A model generated the notes under the pieces. That model was not told the DNA's origin and did no database searches. It saw nothing but the letters and a program-made list of their open reading frames with translations. From positions 620,001 to 684,000 of the forward strand of contig NZ_NMTR01000021.1 of assembly GCF_002549775.1 (NCBI RefSeq): a stretch of DNA of 64,000 nt. The letters run 5' to 3'. Shown here one piece after another: positions 51,863-60,199 of the stretch (the first letter of the stretch is position 1; the number at the start of each line of letters is the position of its first letter). The DNA comes from Faecalibacterium langellae. GTDB lineage: Bacteria > Bacillota > Clostridia > Oscillospirales > Ruminococcaceae. A program made the position numbers and the translations under genes.

Positions 51863-53320
51863 ATGCAGAAGTTATCACGCTCTCTGGCCGAAAATCTTGC
51901 CGCGCTGGATGCGCTGTTTGGCGCATCTGCGGATTATTATGTCAAAGAAATCGCGATTTATCATTGCAAAGGGGCCATCGTTCTGTTTGACGGCATGGCC
52001 AGTCTGGATTCCCTGTGGGAGCTTTTGCTGGATGCCGCCAGCCGTCAGGCCCCGCCGAACCGGTCCGATGCGCAGCCGCTGACCGGGCAGGAAGCCTATG
52101 CGCTGATCTTGCACGGGTCGGCCTTTCCGGCAGAAAGCAGCCCTGTGCAGGATATGCCGGACCTTGTCAAGCGGCTGACGGCGGGCATGGCGGTGCTGCT
52201 GCTGGACGGCTGTGCCGAGGGCATCGCGTTTTCGGTGCAGGGGCTGAAGTACCGCTCGGTGGAGGAGCCCTCGGGCGAAGGCAACCTGCGCGGCTCCCGG
52301 GAAGGCTTTGCTGACCTTTTGCGGGTGAACCTGAGTCTGCTGCGGCGGCTCATCCGCACGCCCGACCTTGTGCAGGAGGTGCAGCAGGCAGATACCGCCG
52401 CCAAAACAGAATATGCCCTCTGTTACTGCAAAAGCAGGGCAGACCCGGCCATGGTGCGCCGCGTGCGCAAAACGCTGGCCGCCGCAAAACCGGAACTGCT
52501 GCTGGATTCCAGCTATTTCGTGCCGTGGCTGCTGCCCAGCTGGGCCCGGCTGTTCACGCCGGTGAGCTATACTGAGCGCCCGGCCGCCGCGGCGGCAAAG
52601 CTCTGCGAGGGCAAGATCATCGTGCTGGTCAACGGCAGCCCGTCGGCCATGGTGCTGCCGGCCCTTTTCTGTGAGAACTTTGAATGTCTGGATGACTATG
52701 CCTCCACCGCCGTGTTTGCATCTTTTCTGCGGGTGCTGAAATATGCTTCCTTCTACCTGACCGTGTTTCTGCCGGGGGTGTTCGTGTGCCTTGCGGTCTA
52801 CCTGCCGGAGCTCATCCCGCCGCAGCTTTTATACAAGATCGCCGCTGCAGAGAAGGCCACGCCGCTGCCCCTGTTCGCTGAAATGCTGCTGGTCATTCTG
52901 GTGCTGGAAGTCATCCGCGAAGCCGGGCTGCGGATGCCGCAGTCGCTGGGGCATTCGGTCAGCCTGGTGTCGGCCCTCATCCTCGGGGATGCGGCCATTG
53001 CCACCGGCCTCATGAGCACGCCGGTCATCTTCGTGGCCAGTGTCACGGCCATTGCGCTGTTCGTCACGCCGTCGCTGTATGAGCCCGCCGTGCTGCTGCG
53101 GCTGGGCGTTCTGCTTGCGGCGGGCATTGCCGGGCCGGTGGGGCTGGTGGGAGCGTTTTTTGCGTTTCTGCTCAGCCTTTCCGGCACCGGCATGATGGGG
53201 GTGCCGTACCTTGCGCCGCACCCGTTCCCGCAGGCACCCCTTGCAGAGGACGGCGTCATCCGGCGCAACTACCGCCGCCTTTCCCGGCAGGGCTTCAATA
53301 TCTGGCAGGACCGGAGGTGA
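51863..53320 (+). CDS. GerA-family spore germination protein (A subunit)
   Basis: 485 residues from ATG 51863 (AAAGGAG upstream). N-terminal soluble half (LSRSLAENLAALDALFG, AIYHCKGAIVLFDGMAS), then the family core CEGKIIVLVNGSPSAMVLPALFCENFECLDDY and five membrane helices to the end. GerA-type A subunits form the germinant-gated ion channel in the spore inner membrane. The two following genes look like B and C subunits. It is somewhat divergent but complete, with no frameshift. Confidence 0.92.
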   Translation: MQKLSRSLAENLAALDALFGASADYYVKEIAIYHCKGAIVLFDGMASLDSLWELLLDAASRQAPPNRSDAQPLTGQEAYALILHGSAFPAESSPVQDMPDLVKRLTAGMAVLLLDGCAEGIAFSVQGLKYRSVEEPSGEGNLRGSREGFADLLRVNLSLLRRLIRTPDLVQEVQQADTAAKTEYALCYCKSRADPAMVRRVRKTLAAAKPELLLDSSYFVPWLLPSWARLFTPVSYTERPAAAAAKLCEGKIIVLVNGSPSAMVLPALFCENFECLDDYASTAVFASFLRVLKYASFYLTVFLPGVFVCLAVYLPELIPPQLLYKIAAAEKATPLPLFAEMLLVILVLEVIREAGLRMPQSLGHSVSLVSALILGDAAIATGLMSTPVIFVASVTAIALFVTPSLYEPAVLLRLGVLLAAGIAGPVGLVGAFFAFLLSLSGTGMMGVPYLAPHPFPQAPLAEDGVIRRNYRRLSRQGFNIWQDRR

Positions 53321-53328
53321 AGTGCAGC

Positions 53329-54129
53329 ATGAAACAGAAAGAGGTTTTTTCGGGCCCGGCACTGGGCCTCAGCGTGCTCACGGCCGCGCTGGCAGACGCC
53401 GCGGCCCCGGCTGGTTCGGTGCGCACGGCACTGCTGTCCGGGCTGCTGAACGCGGCCGTTTTGTCGGCGCTGATCCTGCTTGCGGGCGCATTCTGGCAGC
53501 GGTCGCAGGCGTTCCGGCTGGCATGGATGACCGCGCTGCCGCTTTGGCTGCTGGCGGAGCTTGCCCGCACTGTCCTGCAGGCACACGCCGTCTGCCGGGA
53601 GGAATTCCGCTCCATGGCGCTGCTCGGCGCGCTGCCGCTGCTGCTCTGGGCCGGGGGACAGCTTGCGCCCGGCAGCTGGAACGCGGCTGCACGGGTGCTG
53701 TGGTGGATGGTCTTTCTGGGCATTGTTTTGTGCCTGCCGGGTCTGCTGGGGCAGATGCACTGGGCAAGGCTGGTGGCGGCGGATGCCGCGCGCCCGGCCC
53801 GCAGTGTGCAGGCCCTTGTTTATGCGGAATACTTTTTCGGCCCGCCGCAGTGTGCAGGAAAAACGCCGAAGCACTTGCTGGGGCTGCCCTGGCTTGCTTT
53901 TGCGGTGCAGGCCGCCGCATGGCTCGGGATGGGTCTTGTCTTCGGGGCGGGTGATTACCCGCAGCGAGAGCTGCTCCGTGCCTGGAACGCGGGCGTGTTT
54001 TCACGGCTGGATGCGCTGCTGCTGCTGGTCTGGCTGGCCTGCGCGTTTTACCGGATCGGCTTTTTGTGCACGGCGCTGCGCACCTGTCTTTGCGGCACTG
54101 CCCCTGCCGGGAAAGGAGCCGCAGAATGA
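53329..54129 (+). CDS. GerB-like membrane protein (probable germinant receptor B subunit), divergent
   Basis: 266 residues from ATG 53329 (CGGAGG upstream). About eight hydrophobic helices. The C-terminal part SRLDALLLLVWLACAFYRIGFLCTALR resembles the end of GerAB-type permease subunits, which are usually about 360 residues, so this one is short. Its place between the A- and C-like genes supports the call. It is coupled to the next gene by ATGA. The germinant cannot be guessed. Confidence 0.6.
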   Translation: MKQKEVFSGPALGLSVLTAALADAAAPAGSVRTALLSGLLNAAVLSALILLAGAFWQRSQAFRLAWMTALPLWLLAELARTVLQAHAVCREEFRSMALLGALPLLLWAGGQLAPGSWNAAARVLWWMVFLGIVLCLPGLLGQMHWARLVAADAARPARSVQALVYAEYFFGPPQCAGKTPKHLLGLPWLAFAVQAAAWLGMGLVFGAGDYPQRELLRAWNAGVFSRLDALLLLVWLACAFYRIGFLCTALRTCLCGTAPAGKGAAE

Positions 54130-55100
54130 ACCGACGCTCACGTTTCAAGCTTCTGTTCACGGCGCTGTGTGTGGGCTGGTGCTTTTTGTTTCTGCGCTGC
54201 GAGACCACCGAGAAAAGCATGGTCCGGGCCGTGTATTTGGCCCGGACGGAAACCGGCACGCAGGTGCTGCTCTGGTATCAGGCACCGGAAGCTTCGGCGG
54301 ACGCCTCGGAGGCGTCTGCGGCGGTGCAGGCCGCCGGGGCCGAAGGGGACACGCTGGAAAAAGCCCTCTCTGCCGCAGAGGAAGCGCTGCCGCAGGCGGC
54401 GGATTATCGGCTTTGTGATTACCTGCTCACCACGCCCGGCGGTGCAGATGCACTGCTGGCAGACTACGAGCAGCTGGTGCTTGCGCGCAAATGCGGGCGC
54501 ACCGCAGCCCGGGTGAGCTGCACCTGCCTGAGCGGAGAAGACCTTTTGAAAGCCTGTGAGAAGCAGGGCGGTTTTGCAGACAAACTCCTCGAGAAACTCA
54601 AGGCGCATTCCGCCGAAATGCCGCGGCTTTATCAGCACGGTGAGACGATGCTGCTTCCGCTGCTGTGCCGCGCGGAGGAAGACGCTGCATTTGAAAAAAC
54701 AGCCCTCCTGCAAACGGGCGCAGGGCAGACAGAGCTGCCGGAAGCTCAGGCGGAAATGGCCCGCCTTCTGGCGGAGCAGCCCGGGGCAAAAACCTTCTGG
54801 CTGGACGAAAAACAGGTGAAAATTCGTCGCTGCAGCGTATCTGTGACACTGGATAAAAACGCGGTGCGCCTGCGGCTGGACGCGCAGCTGGCGGCGGGGG
54901 AACCCCAGCCCACCGAAGCCCAGCGTGCAGAGCTGGAAGCCCTTGCCGTGCAAACGGTGCACACCTTCTGGCAGCAGGGGGCAGACCTTCTCGCCCTCGG
55001 CCCGCGCAGGGCAGTGCAGGCAGGAACAAACGGAGAAATGTTCACAACAAAAAACGCCTGCCCGGAGATACGGGCAGACGTGCATTTTCTGGGGTTCTGA
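54126..55100 (+). CDS. GerC-like protein (probable germinant receptor C subunit), divergent
   Basis: 324 residues. A hydrophobic N-terminus ends in CFLFLRCETTEKS; the cysteine stands where GerAC lipoproteins are lipidated (CWDxxE-type), but the arginine before it makes a poor lipobox. The remainder is mixed alpha/beta, Ala/Glu-rich, with a GerAC-like end part (VSVTLDKNAVRLRLDAQLAAGE). Identification rests mainly on operon position. Its last codons contain the terminator of the opposite-strand kinase gene. Confidence 0.6.
   Translation: MNRRSRFKLLFTALCVGWCFLFLRCETTEKSMVRAVYLARTETGTQVLLWYQAPEASADASEASAAVQAAGAEGDTLEKALSAAEEALPQAADYRLCDYLLTTPGGADALLADYEQLVLARKCGRTAARVSCTCLSGEDLLKACEKQGGFADKLLEKLKAHSAEMPRLYQHGETMLLPLLCRAEEDAAFEKTALLQTGAGQTELPEAQAEMARLLAEQPGAKTFWLDEKQVKIRRCSVSVTLDKNAVRLRLDAQLAAGEPQPTEAQRAELEALAVQTVHTFWQQGADLLALGPRRAVQAGTNGEMFTTKNACPEIRADVHFLGF
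55049..55080 (-). terminator. Terminator of the histidine kinase operon, inside the GerC-like gene
   Basis: Read on the minus strand: CGTCTGCCCG (55080-55071), six-base loop, CGGGCAGGCG (55064-55055), then six T (55054-55049). Confidence 0.8.
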
Positions 55101-55109
55101 ATGGCGCGG

Positions 55110-56462
55110 TCAATCGGCCGTGGGGAAGGTGACGGTGATGGTCGTGCCTTCGTCCACCTGGCTTTCCAGCTTGAGGCGGGCACCATGGATGCGGGCAATG
55201 TGCTTGACGATGGCAAGGCCCAGGCCGGTGCCGCCGGTGGCCTTGCTGCGGCTCTTGTCCACGCGGTAGAAACGCTCGAACACGCTGGACTGCGCTTCCT
55301 TCGGGATGCCGATGCCGTTATCGGCCACGGTCAGGGTGCAGTGGCCGTCGCGGCAGCAGGCCGTGGTGATCTGCACCTTGCCGCCGGGGCGGTTGTAGCG
55401 GATGGCGTTGTCGCACAGATTCTGGCACAGCTCATCCAACAGGTCGCGGCTGCCGCGCACCGGGGCGCTCTCGCCGAGGTACGAGAGAGAAATGTAGGCC
55501 CGGCGGGCATTCAGTTTCTGCCGCTCCACGCATTCCTTCGCCACGTCCAGCAGGTCCACCACTTCCATGGCAGGCGTGCTGCCGGTCTCGCTGGCGCTGT
55601 CCAGCTTTGAAAGCTGCAGGATGTCGTTGACCAGCTGCAGCATCCGGGTGGCTTCCACATGGATCTTCTGGGCAAAGCCCTGCACATCTTCCGGTTTTGC
55701 GATGCCGGTCTCGATCAGCTCCGCGTAGCCGGAAATGCTGGTCAGCGGGGTCTTCAGTTCGTGGCTGACGTTTGCCGTGAACTCCTGCCGCATCTTCTCG
55801 TTGTTCTCGCGCAGGATGCGGTCGGAGTGGATGCTCTCGGCAAAGGGGATCAGCTCTTTGTAAGGCACATTCTCCTGGATGTGGTCAAGGTCCTCGGTCA
55901 TATCCAGCACCGGCTGAACGAGGGCCTTGGTCAGCAGCCCGGCCAGGATGGCGGCGGCCATCATCAGGGCAACGCAGCTCAGCACGATGGCCGGGATAGA
56001 GGAATCGTAGATGGACCAGATGGTCTCGGCGTCCTGTGCCACGCGCAAAATCTCGCCGGTGGGCAGCAGGACGGCGTAATAATAGGTCTCGTATCCCATG
56101 GTCTGAGAGTCGCGGATGTCCTTGCCGACACCGTCGGAAATGGCCTGCTTGATCTCCGGGCGGGAGAGGTGGTTCTCCATGGGCTGATCGGTGGCGGATT
56201 CAAACAGCACACTGCCGTCCTGCGAGATCAGGGTGATGCGCAGGTCCTCCGTCACAAAGTGGGTCAGCTCCTGCGGCTGCTGGTCGGTCATCTCATAGTC
56301 GGCGCTGACCAGTTCGGCTTCCTGCTCCAGGCCGGTCCAGGCCTGCGCGGTGAACGCCTTGTGAAAAACGAAGATGCACAGTGCAGCTGTGAACAGCAGC
56401 CCCAGAAAACCCATCAGAAACAGGCGATAGCTGATTTTTTCTTCCATGCTGCGCAGTTTCAT
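55110..56462 (-). CDS. Sensor histidine kinase, PhoR-like
   Basis: 450 residues. Membrane helices at about 15-37 and 160-185 enclose an outside sensor domain; HAMP-like region; dimerisation box FTANVSHELKTPLTSISGY with the phosphorylated histidine; ATP-binding N box NLCDNAIRYN, then DNGIGIPKEAQ and GGTGLGLAIVKHI. It overlaps the response regulator gene by four bases and is the last gene of the phosphate operon. Phosphate as signal is inferred from context. Confidence 0.93.
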   Translation of the reverse strand: MKLRSMEEKISYRLFLMGFLGLLFTAALCIFVFHKAFTAQAWTGLEQEAELVSADYEMTDQQPQELTHFVTEDLRITLISQDGSVLFESATDQPMENHLSRPEIKQAISDGVGKDIRDSQTMGYETYYYAVLLPTGEILRVAQDAETIWSIYDSSIPAIVLSCVALMMAAAILAGLLTKALVQPVLDMTEDLDHIQENVPYKELIPFAESIHSDRILRENNEKMRQEFTANVSHELKTPLTSISGYAELIETGIAKPEDVQGFAQKIHVEATRMLQLVNDILQLSKLDSASETGSTPAMEVVDLLDVAKECVERQKLNARRAYISLSYLGESAPVRGSRDLLDELCQNLCDNAIRYNRPGGKVQITTACCRDGHCTLTVADNGIGIPKEAQSSVFERFYRVDKSRSKATGGTGLGLAIVKHIARIHGARLKLESQVDEGTTITVTFPTAD

Positions 56463-57148
56463 TCTTCGCCAGCCTCCTCCTCATCGGTCAGCTTATAGCC
56501 CACCTTGCGCACGGTGCAGATATAGCGCCCGGCATCACCCAGCTTTTTGCGCAAGGTGCGGATGTGCATGTCCACCGTGCGGCTCTCCACCGAGATGTCG
56601 GTGCCCCACACCACCTGCAGGATGGTCTCGCGGGTCACGACAAGGTTGGTGTTTTCCAGCAGCAGGCGCAGCAGGCTGTATTCCTTGTAGGTCAGCTCCA
56701 CAGGCGCGCCGTTCACCGTCACGCTGTGGCGGGCGTTGTCCAGCAGGATCTCGTGGAAGGTGAGCACGTTGGGCCGCGCCTCCGGGGCCGAGCGGCGCAG
56801 CGCGGCGCGCACGCGGCTCAAAAATTCCATGATGCCGAAGGGTTTTGTGATGTAGTCGTCCGCGCCGCAGTCCAGTCCGCGCACGGTGTCCAGCTCGCTG
56901 GATTTGGCCGTGACCATGATGATCGGCAGCCGCCGCAGGGAAGGGGTGTTGCGCAGCTTTTTCAGGATGGAAAAACCGTCCTCGCCGGGCAGCATCACGT
57001 CCAGGATCACCAGCTCCGGCTCGGCGGCGTGCATAGCCTGCCAGAACGGCTCGGCGCTTTCAAAGCTGGATACTTCGTAGCCGCTGGACTGCAGAGCATA
57101 CTGCTCCAGCTCCCGGATGGCGGCATCGTCTTCGACAAGATAGATCAT
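56459..57148 (-). CDS. Response regulator, OmpR/PhoB family (PhoP-like)
   Basis: 229 residues. Receiver domain with acidic pocket VEDD, phosphorylated aspartate in LVILDVMLPGEDG and lysine in YITKPFG; winged helix with LTYKEYSLLRLLLENTNLVVTRE and RTVDMHIRTLRKKLG. It is coupled by ATGA to both the transporter gene before it and the kinase after it. Direct repeats in the operon promoter are candidate binding sites for this protein. Confidence 0.95.
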   Translation of the reverse strand: MIYLVEDDAAIRELEQYALQSSGYEVSSFESAEPFWQAMHAAEPELVILDVMLPGEDGFSILKKLRNTPSLRRLPIIMVTAKSSELDTVRGLDCGADDYITKPFGIMEFLSRVRAALRRSAPEARPNVLTFHEILLDNARHSVTVNGAPVELTYKEYSLLRLLLENTNLVVTRETILQVVWGTDISVESRTVDMHIRTLRKKLGDAGRYICTVRKVGYKLTDEEEAGEE

Positions 57149-58932
57149 TGTTCCTTTTCCTCCACAATGTGATTTTCAGGGAACAGGTAGCGTTCGCGGT
57201 AACGGTCCAGGCGGCGGTGGAATTCCTCGCTCTCCTTGGTGTCGTTGCCGTGGCGCAGGTCGTTGAGGTATGCGTGGGTATCGAAGCTGTCCTGTGCCAC
57301 CTCGATCTGTGCAACGGCCACATTGCTGCAGTGGTCGCACACGCGCTCGTAGTTGGTCAGGATATCTTCCAGCACGAAGCCATATTCAATGGAACAGCTG
57401 CCAGCCTGCAGGCGGGCGATGTGGTGGGCCTTGATGGCACGCACCAGCTCGTTGACCACGGCTTCCAGCGGTTCCACCTTTCCGGCAAGGTGCAGATCGC
57501 CTTTGCGGAAGGCTTCGGTGGTGCGGTTCAGGGTGTCCTGCACGGCATCTTCCAGTACCTGCAGCTCGTCGCGGGCGTCCTGCGAGAACTGGATGTCCTT
57601 GACATGCATCTCCTCTGCCGAAGCCAGCAGGTTCACCGAGTGGTCGCTGATGCGCTCAAAATCGCTGATGGTGTGCAGCAGGGTGTTCACGCTCTGGCTG
57701 TCGGCGTGGCTCAGCTCCCGGCTGGAAAGCTTGACAAGGTAGGTGCCCAGGGCGTCTTCATAGCGGTCCACCTGGCACTCCTCGTCCCGCACCTTCTGGG
57801 CAAGGGCATCGTCCCACTTGTGGGTCAGGCTCATGGCCTGCATGACGCCCACGCGGGCCAGCTCAGCCATTTCGCCGGTGGCACTGCGGGCACGCTCCAC
57901 GGCCATGGCGGGGGTGTTCAGCAGACGCTCATCCAGCAGGGCAAAGCCCTCTTTTTCCGGGGAATCCGGAATGGTGAGGATGGCCAGCTTTTCCAGCACA
58001 TTGGCAAAGGGCAGCAGGATGATGGTGGCCAGAATGTTGAATGCGGAGTGCACCACAGCGATGCCCCATGCCTCAATGGTGGTGTTCACGAAGGGGAAGT
58101 GGCACACGGCGTTCAGGCCGTAGAAGCCCACCAGGAAGATGGTCACGCCGATGATGTTGAAGTACAGGTGCACCATGGCGGCGCGGCGGGCATTTTTATT
58201 GGCACCCACCGAGGAGATCAGTGCAGTGACGCAGGTGCCGATGTTCTGGCCCATGATGATGGGGATGGCACTGCCATAGGTGATGACGCCGGTGGCGCTC
58301 AGTGCCTGCAGGATGCCGACGCTGGCGCTGGAGCTCTGGATGATGCCGGTGACGAGGGCACCCACCAGAACGCCGAGAATGGGGTTGGAAAAGCGGGTGA
58401 ACAGGCTGGTGAACCATGCTTCGCCCTGCAGCGGCAGCACCGCGTTGGACATGGTGGTCATGCCGGTCATCAGCACGGCAAAACCGATGAGGATGGTGCC
58501 GATGCCTTTTTTCTTCTCACTCTTACACATATACAGCAAAATGCCGATAAATGCAAGCACAGGGCTGAAAGAAGTGGGCTTGAGCATCTTGATGATGAAG
58601 CTGTCGCCCTGCAGGCCGGACAGGCTCAGGATCCAGCTGGTGACCGTGGTGCCCACGTTGCTGCCCATGATGACGCCGATGGCCTGGTGCAGCTCCATGA
58701 TGCCGCTGTTGACAAAGCCCACCACCATGACGGTGGTGGCGCTGGAGCTCTGGATGATGGCGGTGACGCACAGACCCAGGAAGAAGCCCTTGATGGGGCT
58801 GTCGGTCAGCTTGCTCAGGATCTTCTGCAGCTGGCCGCCTGCCTGCTTTTCCAGCGCCTTGCCCATGATGTCCATACCGAACAGGAACAAGGCCAGGCCG
58901 CCCAGCAGTGAAAAGACATTGAAAATTGTCAT
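57145..58932 (-). CDS. Na/Pi cotransporter family protein with PhoU-like domain
   Basis: 595 residues from ATG 58932 (GAGGAA upstream). Two inverted membrane repeats each carry the QSSS motif (IQSSSATTVMVVGFVNSG and IQSSSASVGILQALSATG) of the NptA/YjbB family. The C-terminal 200 residues are helical and PhoU-like. It imports or exports phosphate with sodium. Being first in an operon with a two-component system and behind Pho-box-like repeats suggests induction by phosphate starvation. Confidence 0.94.
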   Translation of the reverse strand: MTIFNVFSLLGGLALFLFGMDIMGKALEKQAGGQLQKILSKLTDSPIKGFFLGLCVTAIIQSSSATTVMVVGFVNSGIMELHQAIGVIMGSNVGTTVTSWILSLSGLQGDSFIIKMLKPTSFSPVLAFIGILLYMCKSEKKKGIGTILIGFAVLMTGMTTMSNAVLPLQGEAWFTSLFTRFSNPILGVLVGALVTGIIQSSSASVGILQALSATGVITYGSAIPIIMGQNIGTCVTALISSVGANKNARRAAMVHLYFNIIGVTIFLVGFYGLNAVCHFPFVNTTIEAWGIAVVHSAFNILATIILLPFANVLEKLAILTIPDSPEKEGFALLDERLLNTPAMAVERARSATGEMAELARVGVMQAMSLTHKWDDALAQKVRDEECQVDRYEDALGTYLVKLSSRELSHADSQSVNTLLHTISDFERISDHSVNLLASAEEMHVKDIQFSQDARDELQVLEDAVQDTLNRTTEAFRKGDLHLAGKVEPLEAVVNELVRAIKAHHIARLQAGSCSIEYGFVLEDILTNYERVCDHCSNVAVAQIEVAQDSFDTHAYLNDLRHGNDTKESEEFHRRLDRYRERYLFPENHIVEEKEQ

Positions 58933-58995
58933 AGAGTGGTTCCTCACTTTTGATTTGACGTGTAGCGTGTTTTCGGTGTGTTTCTCCTGAATATG

Positions 58996-59067
58996 AGTAT
59001 ACCGGTGCAATGTAAAATCCAAAATCGAGGGAATGTAAAATCCATGTAAAGGTAAGAAAAACGTAAA
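58996..59067 (-). promoter_or_regulatory. Phosphate operon promoter with Pho-box-like direct repeats
   Basis: Minus strand: -10 TATACT (59001-58996) with a poor -35 (TTTTGG). TTTACA repeats at 59050-59045, 59039-59034 and 59016-59011, and TTTACG at 59067-59062. The first two are 11 bases apart and the third 23 further. PhoP boxes of Bacillus are TTAACA-like repeats with an 11-base period at this position. Confidence 0.6.
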
Positions 59068-59134
59068 AATCAGGTGCATGGCTGCGATGCTGCGCCGGTT
59101 TCTGGCGGGGTGCGGAAAAAGGGCCGGGACAATA

Positions 59135-59163
59135 TTGTTTTTTGAGAAGGGTTCTATTATAAT
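59135..59163 (+). promoter_or_regulatory. Promoter of hprK
   Basis: TTGTTT (59135-59140), 17-base spacer, TATAAT (59158-59163). Confidence 0.75.
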
Positions 59164-59237
59164 AAAGGAAGAAATGCTGTCCCGGCCTGCGCAACGGCAG
59201 TGCCGCCCAGCAGCGGGAGCACAGGAGGAAACGAAGG

Positions 59238-60173
59238 ATGGGTACGTTCAACGTCTCGCTGAAAACGCTGATCGAGCGTGTCAGCATGGAAGTGGTCTAT
59301 ACGCCGAAGGAACTGGATCAGATCTGCGTGGAGATCGCCGAGGTCAATCGCCCGGGTCTGTTCCTGGCGGGCTACTATGATTATTTTGACAAACTGCGTC
59401 TGCAGATCATGGGTCTGGCAGAGATGAACTTTCTGTCCGGGCTGTCGGCGGAAAAACGCTATGAAGCACTGGACCAGCTGTTCCGCCAGCAGCCGCCGGC
59501 CGTCATCGTCTGCCGCAGCGAGGAGCTGACCCCCTTCCCGGAGATGCAGGAGCTGGCCCAGAAGCATGGCGTGGCCCTGCTGCGCTCCAACGAGACCACC
59601 TGCACGTTGATGGGCAGCCTGATCAGCGTGCTGAATCTGGAACTGGCACCCCGCATCACCCGCCACGGCGTGCTGGTGGAAGTGTACGGCGAGGGCATCC
59701 TGATCCTGGGCGACAGCGGCATCGGCAAGAGCGAGCTGGCCATTGAGCTGGTCAAGCGCGGCCACCGCCTGGTGGCAGATGACGCCGTGGAACTGCGCAA
59801 GGTGTCCAACCGCCAGATCATGGGCACCGCGCCGGAGAACATCCGCCACTTCATCGAGCTGCGCGGCATCGGCATCGTCAATGTGGCCCGCGTGTTCGGC
59901 GTGGGCGCGGTCAAGGTGAGCGAGAGCCTGGACCTCGTGGTCCAGCTGGAAGCCTGGGACCCCACCAAGAACTACCAGCGCACCGGGCTCGAAAACGAAT
60001 ATTATGACATTCTGGGCGTCAGCATCCCCAGCACCAGCATCCCCGTTTCGCCGGGCCGCAACCTGGCCGTGGTGCTGGAAACGGCTGCCATCAACAACCG
60101 CCAGAAAAAGATGGGCTACAACGCAGCGCGTGAGCTGCTCATCCGTCTGGGTCTGGATGACAAGATCGACTGA
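59238..60173 (+). CDS. hprK: HPr kinase/phosphorylase
   Basis: 311 residues, CAGGAGGAA upstream. Walker A GDSGIGKSELAIELVKRGHRLVADDAV and the family signature ELRGIGIVNVARVFG, where the capping loop lies. It phosphorylates HPr on serine 46 and reverses this, the master switch of carbon catabolite repression in Firmicutes. First gene of a run with murB, rapZ, whiA and dnaE. Confidence 0.98.
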   Translation: MGTFNVSLKTLIERVSMEVVYTPKELDQICVEIAEVNRPGLFLAGYYDYFDKLRLQIMGLAEMNFLSGLSAEKRYEALDQLFRQQPPAVIVCRSEELTPFPEMQELAQKHGVALLRSNETTCTLMGSLISVLNLELAPRITRHGVLVEVYGEGILILGDSGIGKSELAIELVKRGHRLVADDAVELRKVSNRQIMGTAPENIRHFIELRGIGIVNVARVFGVGAVKVSESLDLVVQLEAWDPTKNYQRTGLENEYYDILGVSIPSTSIPVSPGRNLAVVLETAAINNRQKKMGYNAARELLIRLGLDDKID

Positions 60174-60199
60174 TTTCCCCGGAAAAGGAGCAAACCATT

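Larger units (their letters stand above)
58933..59237. other. Divergent intergenic region, phosphate operon and hprK
   Basis: About 305 bases without a gene. It holds the minus-strand phosphate promoter with repeats (58996-59067) and the plus-strand hprK promoter (59135-59163). Nothing else is recognised. Confidence 0.8.

Noticed and set aside
54126-55100. Pseudogene call for the GerC-like gene.
   Set aside because: The frame is intact, coupled to the preceding gene and of normal length for the family; divergence alone is not decay.
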